Source: Roseibium sp. MMSF_3544 (GTDB taxonomy: Bacteria; Pseudomonadota; Alphaproteobacteria; Rhizobiales; Stappiaceae). From it: a stretch of 64,000 nucleotides of DNA. A program made the translations under genes and the position numbers. Numbering within the stretch: the first letter of the stretch is position 1; the number at the start of each line of letters is the position of its first letter. The stretch is taken from contig NZ_JASHKA010000011.1 in NCBI RefSeq assembly GCF_030732845.1, positions 1 to 64,000 on the forward strand, in the 5' to 3' direction. Positions 18,275 to 27,128 of this stretch are shown one piece after another. The notes under the pieces were generated by a model, which made no database searches, was not told the DNA's origin, and saw only the letters and a program-made list of their open reading frames with translations.

Positions 18275-18598
18275 GTTCGGGCCCCAGTTCCAAGATCGGA
18301 GAGACCTTAACGATAAGGTTGGAATGCACCGATTTTCAATTTTTCCTTGCAAGTTTCAACACCTCCTCATCGACAGATTGGTTGGATGGGAGCCAGCTTC
18401 TGCCTTAATGCGCCCATTCTTTGGCTCGTTCCCTCGAGACGAGGGCGCGTCGCTGGCCTGGATGAGGAAGATCAGCGGCCATCGCCAAGGCCTCTCCCTT
18501 GACTTTCGCTCCGCGACATGGCTTGTGCAGCCCGACACGGCCTGCCTTCGGTGGGCCGTAACGATTTTTCATGCCAAGAAAACTGCTGAGGAAATAGA
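18275..18598. other. Intergenic promoter region between DUF5993 and aspS, with leader hairpin
   Basis: No gene is seen. The stretch must hold the divergent promoters of the DUF5993-dsbB pair and aspS. An inverted repeat ACGGCC (18537-18542)/GGCCGT (18554-18559) is followed by AACGATTTTTC about 30 bases before the aspS start, resembling a weak terminator in the aspS leader. A second small stem, CCCTCG-AGA-CGAGGG, lies near 18431-18445. No clear -35/-10 pair was identified. Confidence 0.35.
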
Positions 18599-20380
18599 AT
18601 GCACCCCTACCGTAGCCACACATGCGGTGATCTTCGTTTGTCCGACGAGGGCCAAACCATCCGTCTTTCCGGTTGGGTCCATCGCGTCCGAGATCATGGC
18701 GGGGTGCTATTCATTGATCTGCGCGATCATTATGGCGTGACGCAGTGTGTCGTCGACCCTGACTCGGCTGCATTCGGGCTGGCCGAAACCGTGCGCTCCG
18801 AATGGTGTATCCGCATTGACGGCAACGTCAAAAAACGCACGGACGAAACAATCAACCCGGATCTGCCAACCGGTGAGATCGAAATCTTCATTCGCGAAAT
18901 GGAAATTCTTGGGCCTGCAAAGGAACTGCCTTTACCGGTGTTCGGCGAGTTGGAGTACCCGGAAGAAGTCCGGTTGAAGTATCGCTTCCTCGATCTGCGC
19001 CGCGAGAAGCTGCACAACAACATGATGCTGCGCTCCGAGGTGATTCGTGATTTGCGTGACCGTATGTGGTCAATTGGTTTCAACGAGTTCCAGACGCCGA
19101 TCATCACCGCGTCTTCTCCGGAAGGTGCACGTGATTTTCTGGTGCCGTCCCGCCTGCATCCGGGCAAATTCTACGCGCTGCCTCAGGCGCCTCAGCAATT
19201 CAAGCAGTTGCTGATGGTTTCCGGCTTCGACAAGTATTTCCAGATCGCGCCGTGTTTTCGCGACGAAGACCCGCGTGCCGACCGGTCACCGACCGACTTC
19301 TACCAGCTCGACATGGAGATGTCCTTTGTCACACAGCAGGACGTCTTCGACACGATCGAACCGGTGATGGCCGGTTGTTTCGAAAGGTTCGGCAAGGGCC
19401 GTCCGGTCAACCGCAATTGGCCACAGATTTCTTATAAGGACTCGGCTCTTTGGTATGGCACTGACAAGCCGGACCTCAGGAACCCGATCAAGATGCAGAT
19501 CGTTTCCGAGCATTTTGCTGGGTCCGGATTTGCGATCTTTGCCAAGCTTCTGGAGCAGCCGGGGACCGAGATCCGCGCCATACCTGCGCCTAAGGGCGGC
19601 AGCCGCAAGTTCTGTGATCGGATGAACAAGTTCGCCCAGGGTGAAGGCCTGCCGGGCATGGGCTACATCTTCTGGCGCAAGGCCGAAGACGGTTCCATGG
19701 AAGCGGCCGGGCCGCTCGCCAAGAACATCGGTCCGGAACGGACCGAGGCGATCCGCGTTCAGCTTGGTCTTGAGGTTGGGGATGCCGCTTTCTTCCTTGG
19801 GGGCAAGCCGAAGCAGTTCGAGCCTGTTGCCGCCAAGGCGCGTGTGATTATCGGCGAGGAACTGGGCCATAGCGACAAGGACCGGTTCGAATTCGTGTGG
19901 ATCGTCGACTTTCCGATCTACGAGCGGGACGAAGAGACCGGTGAGATCGACTTTGAGCACAATCCTTTCTCCATGCCCCAGGGCGGCATGGAAGCGCTTG
20001 AAGGTGACCCGCTTGATGTCCGTGGCTGGCAATACGATCTGTCTTGCAACGGCCACGAACTGGTGTCCGGGGCAATCCGGAACCACAAGCCGGAAATCAT
20101 GTACAAGGCTTTTGAAATTGCCGGCTATCCGGCAGACGAAGTCGACAGGCGCTTCGGTGGTATGGTCAATGCCTTTCAGTATGGTGCACCGCCTCACGGC
20201 GGATGTGCAGCCGGCATCGACAGGATGGTGATGTTGCTCGCAGACGAAGCCAACATTCGCGAAGTGATGCTCTTCCCGATGAACCAGAAGGCGGAAGATC
20301 TGATGATGGGAGCGCCGAGCGACGTCACTGCCGCACAGTTGCGCGACCTGCATTTGCGGTTGAACTTGCCAGAAGACTAA
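18599..20380 (+). CDS. aspS: Aspartyl-tRNA synthetase
   Basis: 593 aa, the bacterial-type length. The N-terminal OB-fold anticodon-binding domain ([23 protein letters not shown]) is followed by the class II core with motif 2 ([19 protein letters not shown]) and motif 3 ([11 protein letters not shown]). The bacterial GAD insertion lies between them. GAGGAAATAGA precedes the ATG. Whether it also charges tRNA-Asn cannot be told from this window. Confidence 0.97.
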   Translation: MHPYRSHTCGDLRLSDEGQTIRLSGWVHRVRDHGGVLFIDLRDHYGVTQCVVDPDSAAFGLAETVRSEWCIRIDGNVKKRTDETINPDLPTGEIEIFIREMEILGPAKELPLPVFGELEYPEEVRLKYRFLDLRREKLHNNMMLRSEVIRDLRDRMWSIGFNEFQTPIITASSPEGARDFLVPSRLHPGKFYALPQAPQQFKQLLMVSGFDKYFQIAPCFRDEDPRADRSPTDFYQLDMEMSFVTQQDVFDTIEPVMAGCFERFGKGRPVNRNWPQISYKDSALWYGTDKPDLRNPIKMQIVSEHFAGSGFAIFAKLLEQPGTEIRAIPAPKGGSRKFCDRMNKFAQGEGLPGMGYIFWRKAEDGSMEAAGPLAKNIGPERTEAIRVQLGLEVGDAAFFLGGKPKQFEPVAAKARVIIGEELGHSDKDRFEFVWIVDFPIYERDEETGEIDFEHNPFSMPQGGMEALEGDPLDVRGWQYDLSCNGHELVSGAIRNHKPEIMYKAFEIAGYPADEVDRRFGGMVNAFQYGAPPHGGCAAGIDRMVMLLADEANIREVMLFPMNQKAEDLMMGAPSDVTAAQLRDLHLRLNLPED

Positions 20381-20436
20381 AATAGTTCCGTTTGCAGTCA
20401 GACTGCGACTGAGAGTGCGTTTCTCAAGAAAACCGT

Positions 20437-20459
20437 GAGGGCCGGCTGATCTGGCCCTC
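20437..20459 (+). terminator. Weak hairpin after aspS
   Basis: GAGGGCC (20437-20443) and GGCCCTC (20453-20459) form a perfect 7-bp stem between aspS and the ABC exporter. No T run follows, so termination would be weak or factor-dependent; it could also only stabilise the transcript end. Confidence 0.35.
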
Positions 20460-20479
20460 GCAACAACCGGACGACTTCG

Positions 20480-22291
20480 ATGCCCTCAGAAAGGGACCGC
20501 TTGGTGCGAAATCCGTTCAAGTCCAAAACCTGGACCGATCCGAATGGGGCGGTGCAGTTGATCAAGCGTGTGCTCAGCGAGAACTTTCGGACTTATATTC
20601 CGAAATACCTTCTGGCATTCGTTTTCATGGGCTTGATTGCCGCGACAACAGCGGCCAGCGCCTGGATCATGCGCGATGTCGTCAACGAGGTCTTCGTCAA
20701 CAAAGACGCGCAAATGGTCTACGTGATCGGCGCGGTGGTTCTATTCATCTTTACGCTTAAAGGCGTTGCGACCTACGGTCAGATTGTCGTTTTGGCGCGC
20801 GTTGGCAACGAAATCGTCACGGATTTGCGCAGGCGTATGTTTGCGATTCTATTGCGCCAGAATCAGGCCTATTTCGACAAGCACTCCCTTGCAGAAATTG
20901 GCGTTCAGGTCAGCCAGGGGGTCGGGGCAGTCAGGACGACGCTGGATATGATCGTGACGACGCTCGGGCGTGACGTGCTGACATTGATCGGTTTGACCGC
21001 GGTCATGGTGATCCAAAACCCGCTCCTGAGCCTTTTCGCTTTCTTTACAATGCCTCCGGCGGTCATCGGGGTCGCCTTTCTCATCCGGCGGGTGAAGGAA
21101 TACGTCAAGCGTCAGGTTGTCTCCAATGCCAAGGTCAGCACTGTCATGCAGGAAACCGTTCTTGGGGTCCGCATTGTGCGCGCGTTTGGCATGGAACCGG
21201 TGATGCGCGAGAGGATGGAAGTCGGGCTTCAGGAAGTGAAAAGGCAATCGAACAAGATCGCTTCTTTAACCGCACGGACGTCTCCGTTGATGGATACGCT
21301 TGGCGGCATTGCGATTGCGCTTGTCATCTTTTACGGCGGGTTTTCAGTAATCGAGCTGGGCCAGGATCCTGGCGCGCTGTTTTCGTTCATAACCGCGTTG
21401 CTGCTAGCCTATGATCCGGCGCGCCGGCTTGCGCGACTGAACGTCAATCTTGGCAAGCAGCTCGTCGGCCTGCGCATCATGTACGAACTCGTTGACAGAA
21501 AGCCCGACCACGAGGACGCGCCGAACGCGCCCGATCTCAAGATATCGGATGGTCAGATCGAACTTCGCGATGTTGCGTTTTCCTACGGTGAGAGCGCTGC
21601 ACTCCACGGGACAAGCTTCATCGCTGATGGGGGCAAGATGACGGCGCTCGTGGGTGCTTCTGGTGCCGGCAAATCAACCGTATTCGCCCTCCTGGAACGT
21701 TTTTACGATCCGCAATCCGGCAATATCCGGATTGACGGCCAGGACATCAAGGATGTTACGCAGCGTTCTTTGCGCGACCATATCGCTTATGTCGGGCAGG
21801 ATCCGTTTCTCTTCAACAACAGCATTCGTGAAAACATCGCCGTTGGAAAGCCCGGAGCCACGCAGGGTGAGATCGAGGAAGCTGCAAAAGCTGCAAATGC
21901 ACACGACTTCATCGTGTCGCTTCCCGATGGGTATGAAGCTAAGGCCGGGCAGGGCGGCAACAACCTGTCCGGCGGACAACGACAGAGGATTGCAATTGCG
22001 CGCGCAATGCTGCGCGATGCGCCAATCCTGCTTCTTGATGAGGCCACATCTGCACTGGATGCCGAATCAGAAAAGAAGATCCAGTCTGCGCTGGAGACCC
22101 TGATGGTTGGCCGGACGACACTGGTGATCGCCCACAGGCTGAGTACCGTCCGTCATGCCCACCAGATCCACGTCATCGATGCGGGCAAGGTCACAGAAAG
22201 CGGCACGCACGACGAACTCTTCGAGCACGACGGTATCTATCGCCGTCTTTGTGAGCTTCAGTTTCAAAGCAAGAACGAAGCCGCCGAATAG
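20480..22291 (+). CDS. ABC exporter, fused membrane and ATPase domains (MsbA/lipid-type)
   Basis: 603 aa. A six-helix exporter membrane domain (about 40-320) is fused to a nucleotide-binding domain: Walker A GASGAGKST (about 392), Q-loop YVGQDPF, signature LSGGQRQR (about 495), Walker B LLLDEATSALD (about 515) and H-loop IAHRLST. This is the MsbA/LmrA half-transporter architecture, which works as a homodimer in the inner membrane. Lipid flipping or multidrug export is likely; the substrate is unproven. An alternative GTG start at 20504 has the better ribosome-binding site (AAAGGG). Confidence 0.93.
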   Translation: MPSERDRLVRNPFKSKTWTDPNGAVQLIKRVLSENFRTYIPKYLLAFVFMGLIAATTAASAWIMRDVVNEVFVNKDAQMVYVIGAVVLFIFTLKGVATYGQIVVLARVGNEIVTDLRRRMFAILLRQNQAYFDKHSLAEIGVQVSQGVGAVRTTLDMIVTTLGRDVLTLIGLTAVMVIQNPLLSLFAFFTMPPAVIGVAFLIRRVKEYVKRQVVSNAKVSTVMQETVLGVRIVRAFGMEPVMRERMEVGLQEVKRQSNKIASLTARTSPLMDTLGGIAIALVIFYGGFSVIELGQDPGALFSFITALLLAYDPARRLARLNVNLGKQLVGLRIMYELVDRKPDHEDAPNAPDLKISDGQIELRDVAFSYGESAALHGTSFIADGGKMTALVGASGAGKSTVFALLERFYDPQSGNIRIDGQDIKDVTQRSLRDHIAYVGQDPFLFNNSIRENIAVGKPGATQGEIEEAAKAANAHDFIVSLPDGYEAKAGQGGNNLSGGQRQRIAIARAMLRDAPILLLDEATSALDAESEKKIQSALETLMVGRTTLVIAHRLSTVRHAHQIHVIDAGKVTESGTHDELFEHDGIYRRLCELQFQSKNEAAE

Positions 22292-22315
22292 CGTTGTGTG
22301 TTTTAGCCAAAAAGA

Positions 22316-22341
22316 AAGCCCGGGCATGCCCGGGCTTTTTT
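22316..22341. terminator. Bidirectional rho-independent terminator
   Basis: The palindrome AAGCCCGGGCATGCCCGGGC, extended by CTT and a T run, lies between the convergent ABC exporter and exported-protein genes. Six T follow on the plus strand, and a T-rich CTTTCTTTTT follows on the minus strand, so it should stop both transcripts. Confidence 0.9.
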
Positions 22342-22345
22342 GGTC

Positions 22346-23521
22346 TTACTGGTTCGCTGTAATGCCGACTGAAAGGATCTGAGGGATCATTTGCGGCGCG
22401 ATCATTGCTGTTCCCATGATCTGTGAGAACGGCACCGGCGCGGCCGGCGAAGCAACAACTTCCAGCGAGCCAGGCGTTGTGAGGTATTCGGTCACTGCTT
22501 CTGTGACCTGGGCTTCCAGCTCTTTGTTCTGCAACATGCCAAGCATCAATGGCAGACTTCCTGTGAGCCCGGAGACGAAAACCGGCACCTCAACACCTGC
22601 TTTCTTGGCCTCCTGATCGAGGATGCGGCCGGTCAGGGATTCATCGTCGAGCCGAATCTTGGCATTGATGATCGTGACATTCTGCAAGAGGGCCATCGCT
22701 TCTTCGGGATTTTCCGACTTTTCTTCCAATTGCGCGACGACGTCGCGGGTAATGCCACCGAAGGAGAGTGAGATTGCAAGGCTCGCGGCGTCCTTGGCAT
22801 TGATTTTCAATTCAGAAATGTCGGCTGTCGCGGCATCCGGATCCCATTTTCCCGATGCACTGACGTCGAACGAGAGGGTCTCGTATCCCAGATCGGTGAG
22901 CGACTTGGCTTCCTCCACCTCCAGCTCTTTCACGTCAACCGTCGCACCGGTCAAAGAAAAACTTCCCGAGGTTGGCAAGTCGCCGTCCATGCTGTCGATA
23001 GACGAGGAGATTTTCGCAATGTCCGCGATCTTGCCATCCTCATCCCGCACTTCGATGGTATCGACTTCAAAGGTTCTGTAGCCGGCATTGACAGGTGCGT
23101 TTCCGGCGGCAGCTTCCTCGGACGAAGGCAAAACCAGTTCTGTAACGCTCATGCTTGCGAGGGTCATTCCACCGTCGTCGGCGCTCAGCTCAAGGTTCTC
23201 AAGATCGAGACTTTCCAGTTTCAGACGTCCATTGCCGAGGATCTCGCCGCCCGAAAGCATGGTGGATTTGATTGTCACCTTCTGGTCCTGATCGTCCTCG
23301 TTGGAAACGACGAGATCCTGGATCGTGACGGTGTTGCCGGATTCGTTGACAGCCCCGTAGCTTTCGATCGTTCCTTCCTGTGCATCGAGCAAACCCAGGA
23401 AGGCATCGGCAATCTGGTTGCCGGTCGGATCAAACGCAAGTGCAGGTGTGGCTTGTAACGCAATGAGGCTGACTGCTGCACAAAGGCCAGCTGCAATACG
23501 GGGCGTGGGAGAAAACATCAT
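22346..23521 (-). CDS. Exported protein of unknown function
   Basis: 391 aa. A Sec signal peptide ends near ATPALA-FD (about residue 29). The mature protein is acidic, rich in Ser, Leu and Asp, and made of repeating short strand-like segments (VTIQDLVV, LKLESLDLENLEL, FEVDTIEVRDEDGKI, VDVKELEVEEA). This pattern suggests an elongated beta-structure like the AsmA or DUF2125-like lipid-transfer-type repeats, but no family is confidently recognised. It has no transmembrane segment besides the signal, so it is probably periplasmic. Monocistronic, with a shared terminator downstream. Confidence 0.75.
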   Translation of the reverse strand: MMFSPTPRIAAGLCAAVSLIALQATPALAFDPTGNQIADAFLGLLDAQEGTIESYGAVNESGNTVTIQDLVVSNEDDQDQKVTIKSTMLSGGEILGNGRLKLESLDLENLELSADDGGMTLASMSVTELVLPSSEEAAAGNAPVNAGYRTFEVDTIEVRDEDGKIADIAKISSSIDSMDGDLPTSGSFSLTGATVDVKELEVEEAKSLTDLGYETLSFDVSASGKWDPDAATADISELKINAKDAASLAISLSFGGITRDVVAQLEEKSENPEEAMALLQNVTIINAKIRLDDESLTGRILDQEAKKAGVEVPVFVSGLTGSLPLMLGMLQNKELEAQVTEAVTEYLTTPGSLEVVASPAAPVPFSQIMGTAMIAPQMIPQILSVGITANQ

Positions 23522-23570
23522 TCAAAACTCCACCAGAAAAAAGGCGGCCTCACTCTGCTTCATGTTCAAA

Positions 23571-23595
23571 GGCGAGGCAAGGCGAAAGCCTCGCC
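23571..23595 (-). terminator. Hairpin downstream of the PfkB kinase gene
   Basis: GGCGAGGC (23571-23578) and GCCTCGCC (23588-23595) make an 8-bp stem with a 9-base loop, 49 bases after the leftward kinase stop. A short TTTG follows on the minus strand. Possibly a terminator with a poor T tract. Confidence 0.45.
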
Positions 23596-23643
23596 GCTAA
23601 GCAAGGTTTCGAAGTTTTGATCAATGTCGCTCGCTACGCGCGT

Positions 23644-24543
23644 TTAGGCGGCCGTTTTTTCCTGAAACTCTTTTCCTGTGCGCTCGATGTCATCCAGTGT
23701 CGGCAGGCTGGCCTCGTTGCCCAGATGCTGGATGGCATAGGTCGAAGCGCAGCGCGCGAACTCGAAGTGCTGCGTCCAGCTGCGTTCCGGCCAGTGGAGG
23801 TAAGAGGCAATGTAAGCGCCATGAAACACATCGCCGGCACCGTTTGAATCGACGACTTTTGCCAGCGGCACATTGAGCGCGGGCATGACTTTGTCAGGCC
23901 CGCCTGCTTCGTACCAGACCATGCCGTGTTCGCCATGCGTCACGGCACCGACCGGGCAGTTCTTTGAGCGCAAATACGCCAGCGTCTCACCGATACTCTT
24001 GCCGAGTTGCTCGCAGAAGCGCTCTGACACGACAGCTATATCGATGTTTTCGAGCACCTCGTCCGTGTTCTCCCTGACCGCGCCACCATCGAGAGACGTA
24101 AGGATGCCAAGATTTTTGCACGTCGCTGCATAGTGGAGGGCCGCGTCGGGCATATGTCCGTCGATATGCAACGCTTTCGTCCCTGTCAGCGTCAGCGGCG
24201 GAAAGGGGTGAAGAAACTCGTTGTCGCGGCACCTCACAATAGCGCGCTTGCCGTCCTTGGGCATGATGAAAGACAGGGACGATTCTTTCACCTTCCGGCC
24301 GTTTACGGAAATTCCGTAGGCGGCTGCCATGTCCAGAAACATGCGCGCCAGCCAATCGTCAGCAAGCGAACATAGAATGTCGGGCTTATGTCCCAGCTTC
24401 GCGCAGCAGAAGGCTGCCGTCACTGCGTTGCCCCCAAAACTGATCGCGTAGTCCTTGGCGATCGCCTTTTCGTCGCCGGTGGGAAGGTTGTCGGTCAGAA
24501 ACGTGACGTCAATATAGGCTTGTCCGATAAACAGCGCCTGCAT
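23644..24543 (-). CDS. PfkB-family carbohydrate kinase
   Basis: 299 aa, ribokinase-like fold. PfkB signature 1 is near residue 38 (SFGGNAVTAAF) and signature 2 reads DSNGAGDVFHGAY (about 228-240), with the catalytic Asp in GAGD. The substrate cannot be fixed: ribokinase, sulfofructose kinase (YihV) and adenosine-type kinases share these motifs. No sugar transporter or isomerase is next to it. Its start faces the EAL gene divergently. Confidence 0.88.
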   Translation of the reverse strand: MQALFIGQAYIDVTFLTDNLPTGDEKAIAKDYAISFGGNAVTAAFCCAKLGHKPDILCSLADDWLARMFLDMAAAYGISVNGRKVKESSLSFIMPKDGKRAIVRCRDNEFLHPFPPLTLTGTKALHIDGHMPDAALHYAATCKNLGILTSLDGGAVRENTDEVLENIDIAVVSERFCEQLGKSIGETLAYLRSKNCPVGAVTHGEHGMVWYEAGGPDKVMPALNVPLAKVVDSNGAGDVFHGAYIASYLHWPERSWTQHFEFARCASTYAIQHLGNEASLPTLDDIERTGKEFQEKTAA

Positions 24544-24618
24544 GAAAATCTCCCTTCATCCGGTTTCTGGCGTTGAACACACCTAAGCACATGCCCTTTG
24601 ACAGCAGCTTTGATCTGG

Positions 24619-26343
24619 ATGAAATATCAACACATTCAGTCCTTGTTTACCCAGATCAGCCATGGTCAGAAAGAATTTATTGGTAAACAGGCCCGCGTTT
24701 TGTCTTTCCGGTATGTCGGCTTTGCAAAGACTGTGTTGATCGCGCTAATTTTGGCGACGGCACCCCTGTTTGCGATCAACATTATCTTGAACCAGTTTGC
24801 CGAACGCCGGGCCATCACCGAAATGGAGGCGATGGGCCAGGTGTCCATCCGGCGCGCCGAAGAAGCGATCAGCAGCACCGTGACACTCCTTCAACGGCTG
24901 GACCGCGATGGGGTGCAAACCTGCAGCGCCGAAGATCGCGTGATTTATGAAAAGTTGATCATCGAAAACGGTATGATTGATGCCATCGGGCTGGCGGATG
25001 CCAAGGGCCAGCGTATGTGTATCATTCCAGATCGCGAACTGGCGGGCAAAGTGATCCTGCCGCCTGTGCGCACCGATGGCCCGCTGGTTGGGATCGGTAT
25101 GCTTGACCGCGATTACCTCGGTGCCAAGGCCGCCGTGATCAGTTGGGATCTCAAGGACCAGACCCGCCTGCTTGCCGAAGTGACACCTGCGGTCATCGCG
25201 ATGGATCCTGGCCCTGAATACTTGCGGTCTTATCGCAGGGCGGAGCTTCGTCTTGGCGACAATCTGCTCTGGTACAATGTCGGTGGGTACAACTCCGAGG
25301 GCTCCAAGCCGGAAGGCGTGCTTTCAGTTGAAGTGAGGTCGGAACTCTATCCGCTTGTTGCCAAGATCACGGCACCGGAATCGGCGGCTTTTCAGGTCGT
25401 TAAAGATTTGAAAGTGGTGGCTGCGACCGGCTGTGCGGGATTTGCGGTTCTGTTTGTGGCCATCGGCGTCTGGCTGTCCTGGCGTCCGGAAAGCGAAGCC
25501 AACGACGAGTTCATTGCAGCCATTCGCAACGGTGAATTCATTCCCTATTATCAGCCTGTGATGGACATCGAGAGCCTGAGACTACGCGGATGTGAGGTCT
25601 TGATGCGCTGGCGCCGGCCGAACGGTATGGTCGTTTCACCGGGACAGTTCATGGCTTATGCGGAAAACAATGGCCACATCTTCGACATGACCCGTCACAT
25701 GATGCGCATTTCCTCCGAAGAGGTTGGAGAGCTTTACGGCGAAAACCCCGATCTCAAGCTGTCGATCAATCTGTTCGCCGGTCATTTTCTGGATCGCGAG
25801 GTTGTCGCAGACATCAAATCCATTTTTGAAAAGTCCAAGATTTCCTTCCAGCAGATTGTTGTTGAGGTGACAGAACGTCATCCGCTTGAGGACATGGATC
25901 TAGCGCGCAAGATCATGGCCGAACTCCAGGCGCTTGGCGTTCGCGTTGCGCTTGACGATGTGGGGACCGGGCATGGCGGTATGGCGTATCTTCAGAAACT
26001 CGGCGTCGACATCATCAAGATCGACAAGATGTTCATCGACACCATCAGCTCGGACGACAACTCCACTACGATCGTGGATTCCATGGTGGAGCTGGCCGAC
26101 AATCTCGGCATGGGCATCATCGCGGAAGGTGTCGAGCAGGAAGAGCAGATCGAGCGGCTGCTTGAGCTCGGCGTGACCGCCGCCCAGGGCTATTATTTTG
26201 CGCAGCCGATGCCGGCGAATGAATTCATCGAATTTGCCGAACGCATGGAAGAAGAAGCGCGCGAGCGGGCACGCCTTGCCGCAGAGGCAGCCGCCGCCGA
26301 GCAGGCCGCCAATGAAGCCGCCATGGCGGATGCGGCAGCCTGA
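24619..26343 (+). CDS. Membrane c-di-GMP phosphodiesterase (EAL domain)
   Basis: About 574 aa from the ATG at 24619 (a TTG at 24598 is also in frame). Hydrophobic segments at about 40-62 and 268-290 flank a periplasmic sensor region of some 200 residues containing Cys residues (QTCSAED, QRMCIIP), resembling CSS-type sensors. The EAL domain then keeps the catalytic set: E in EVLMRW, N in LSINLF, E in VEVTER, DD in LDDVGTG, K in IKIDKMF, E in AEGVEQ and QGYYFAQPM. It should hydrolyse c-di-GMP to pGpG. Loop 6 reads DDVGTGHGG instead of the usual DDFGTGYSS. The C-terminal 35 residues are an Ala/Glu-rich helix-forming tail. Confidence 0.92.
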   Translation: MKYQHIQSLFTQISHGQKEFIGKQARVLSFRYVGFAKTVLIALILATAPLFAINIILNQFAERRAITEMEAMGQVSIRRAEEAISSTVTLLQRLDRDGVQTCSAEDRVIYEKLIIENGMIDAIGLADAKGQRMCIIPDRELAGKVILPPVRTDGPLVGIGMLDRDYLGAKAAVISWDLKDQTRLLAEVTPAVIAMDPGPEYLRSYRRAELRLGDNLLWYNVGGYNSEGSKPEGVLSVEVRSELYPLVAKITAPESAAFQVVKDLKVVAATGCAGFAVLFVAIGVWLSWRPESEANDEFIAAIRNGEFIPYYQPVMDIESLRLRGCEVLMRWRRPNGMVVSPGQFMAYAENNGHIFDMTRHMMRISSEEVGELYGENPDLKLSINLFAGHFLDREVVADIKSIFEKSKISFQQIVVEVTERHPLEDMDLARKIMAELQALGVRVALDDVGTGHGGMAYLQKLGVDIIKIDKMFIDTISSDDNSTTIVDSMVELADNLGMGIIAEGVEQEEQIERLLELGVTAAQGYYFAQPMPANEFIEFAERMEEEARERARLAAEAAAAEQAANEAAMADAAA

Positions 26344-26490
26344 TCCGGAACATCCACGGGTGCGCCGTTGCGATCACGGATTTTTCATTGCCAGGAACTG
26401 TTCCCGGTTAAGTCACTGATTTCCCTCAAAGCCCGGCCCCTTCTTCTATGAGCTGCCCCATCGGCTCAAAGCTGCCCTGTAAAAATGGCC

Positions 26491-26547
26491 TTGTCTGTAC
26501 CGGCTGGACGGTATATTTACCTTCAAAACTGTACTGACTGGACGGTA
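26491..26547 (+). promoter_or_regulatory. Two TetR-type operators around the efflux operon promoter
   Basis: GTACCGGCTGGACGGTA (26497-26513) and GTACTGACTGGACGGTA (26531-26547) are near-identical. Each is an inverted repeat TACYG-N6-CGGTA. The copies start 34 bases apart. Copy 1 sits between a possible -35 TTGTCT (26491-26496) and a -10 TATATT (26512-26517; 15-base spacer, short), and copy 2 ends five bases before the tetR start. This arrangement fits tight autorepression of the whole tetR-MFP-RND operon. Confidence 0.65.
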
Positions 26548-26552
26548 AAAAA

Positions 26553-27110
26553 ATGACAGCTCGGGCTACGCGGAAGTCGCAGGATTCGAAAGCGGACATT
26601 CTGGCTGCGGCGATAGAGGTTATCCGGCGCGCTGGCGCACCGAGCCTGACCATTGATGCTGTGGCAGAGGAAAGCGGGTTCTCCAAAGGTGGCGTACTCT
26701 ACAATTTCCCCACAAAGGACGCCCTTATAACTGGAATGGTCGAGTTTCTTGTCGGGCAGTTCGAAGCCGATGTGCTGGATGCCAGGACACGAAACCTGAC
26801 GTCACGCTCACCGACCTTGAGCGGCATGATCGACGTGACGGAGAAATGGCTGGAAACCAAGCGGGACGTGGCCCAGGCCGTTCTGGCGACGACAGCAGAT
26901 CGGCCTGAGCTGAGCGAACCTTTCTTGAAGGCCAAGGCGAAACTCAAAGCCGCCATTGCCGAAGAAACCGATCAGTTCGGAAAAGCAATGGCAATCTGGG
27001 CCAGCCTCGAAGGACTGCATTTTTCAGTCGCTCACTGTGTCTCGATACTCACCGACGAAGAGCGCGCGCTGGTTCTCGATGAACTCCGGCAGCGCCTCGA
27101 ACAGGACTAA
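26553..27110 (+). CDS. TetR-family repressor of the efflux operon
   Basis: 185 aa. The N-terminal TetR HTH (about 14-60) has the family pattern ADILAAAIEVIRRAG, LTIDAVAEESGFSKGGVLYNFPTK. The C-terminal ligand domain resembles TetR_C_37. It is the first gene of a three-gene unit with the RND membrane-fusion protein and pump, and two palindromes directly upstream are likely its operators. The inducer is unknown, presumably a pump substrate. Confidence 0.92.
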   Translation: MTARATRKSQDSKADILAAAIEVIRRAGAPSLTIDAVAEESGFSKGGVLYNFPTKDALITGMVEFLVGQFEADVLDARTRNLTSRSPTLSGMIDVTEKWLETKRDVAQAVLATTADRPELSEPFLKAKAKLKAAIAEETDQFGKAMAIWASLEGLHFSVAHCVSILTDEERALVLDELRQRLEQD

Positions 27111-27128
27111 GTTAGGACGGACCACCCG

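Noticed and set aside
19286..20353. 355-residue minus-strand open frame
   Set aside because: Antisense to aspS; no independent family sequence.
22346..23521. Assignment of the exported protein to AsmA or DUF2125
   Set aside because: The repeated strand pattern is suggestive but no family signature could be matched confidently.
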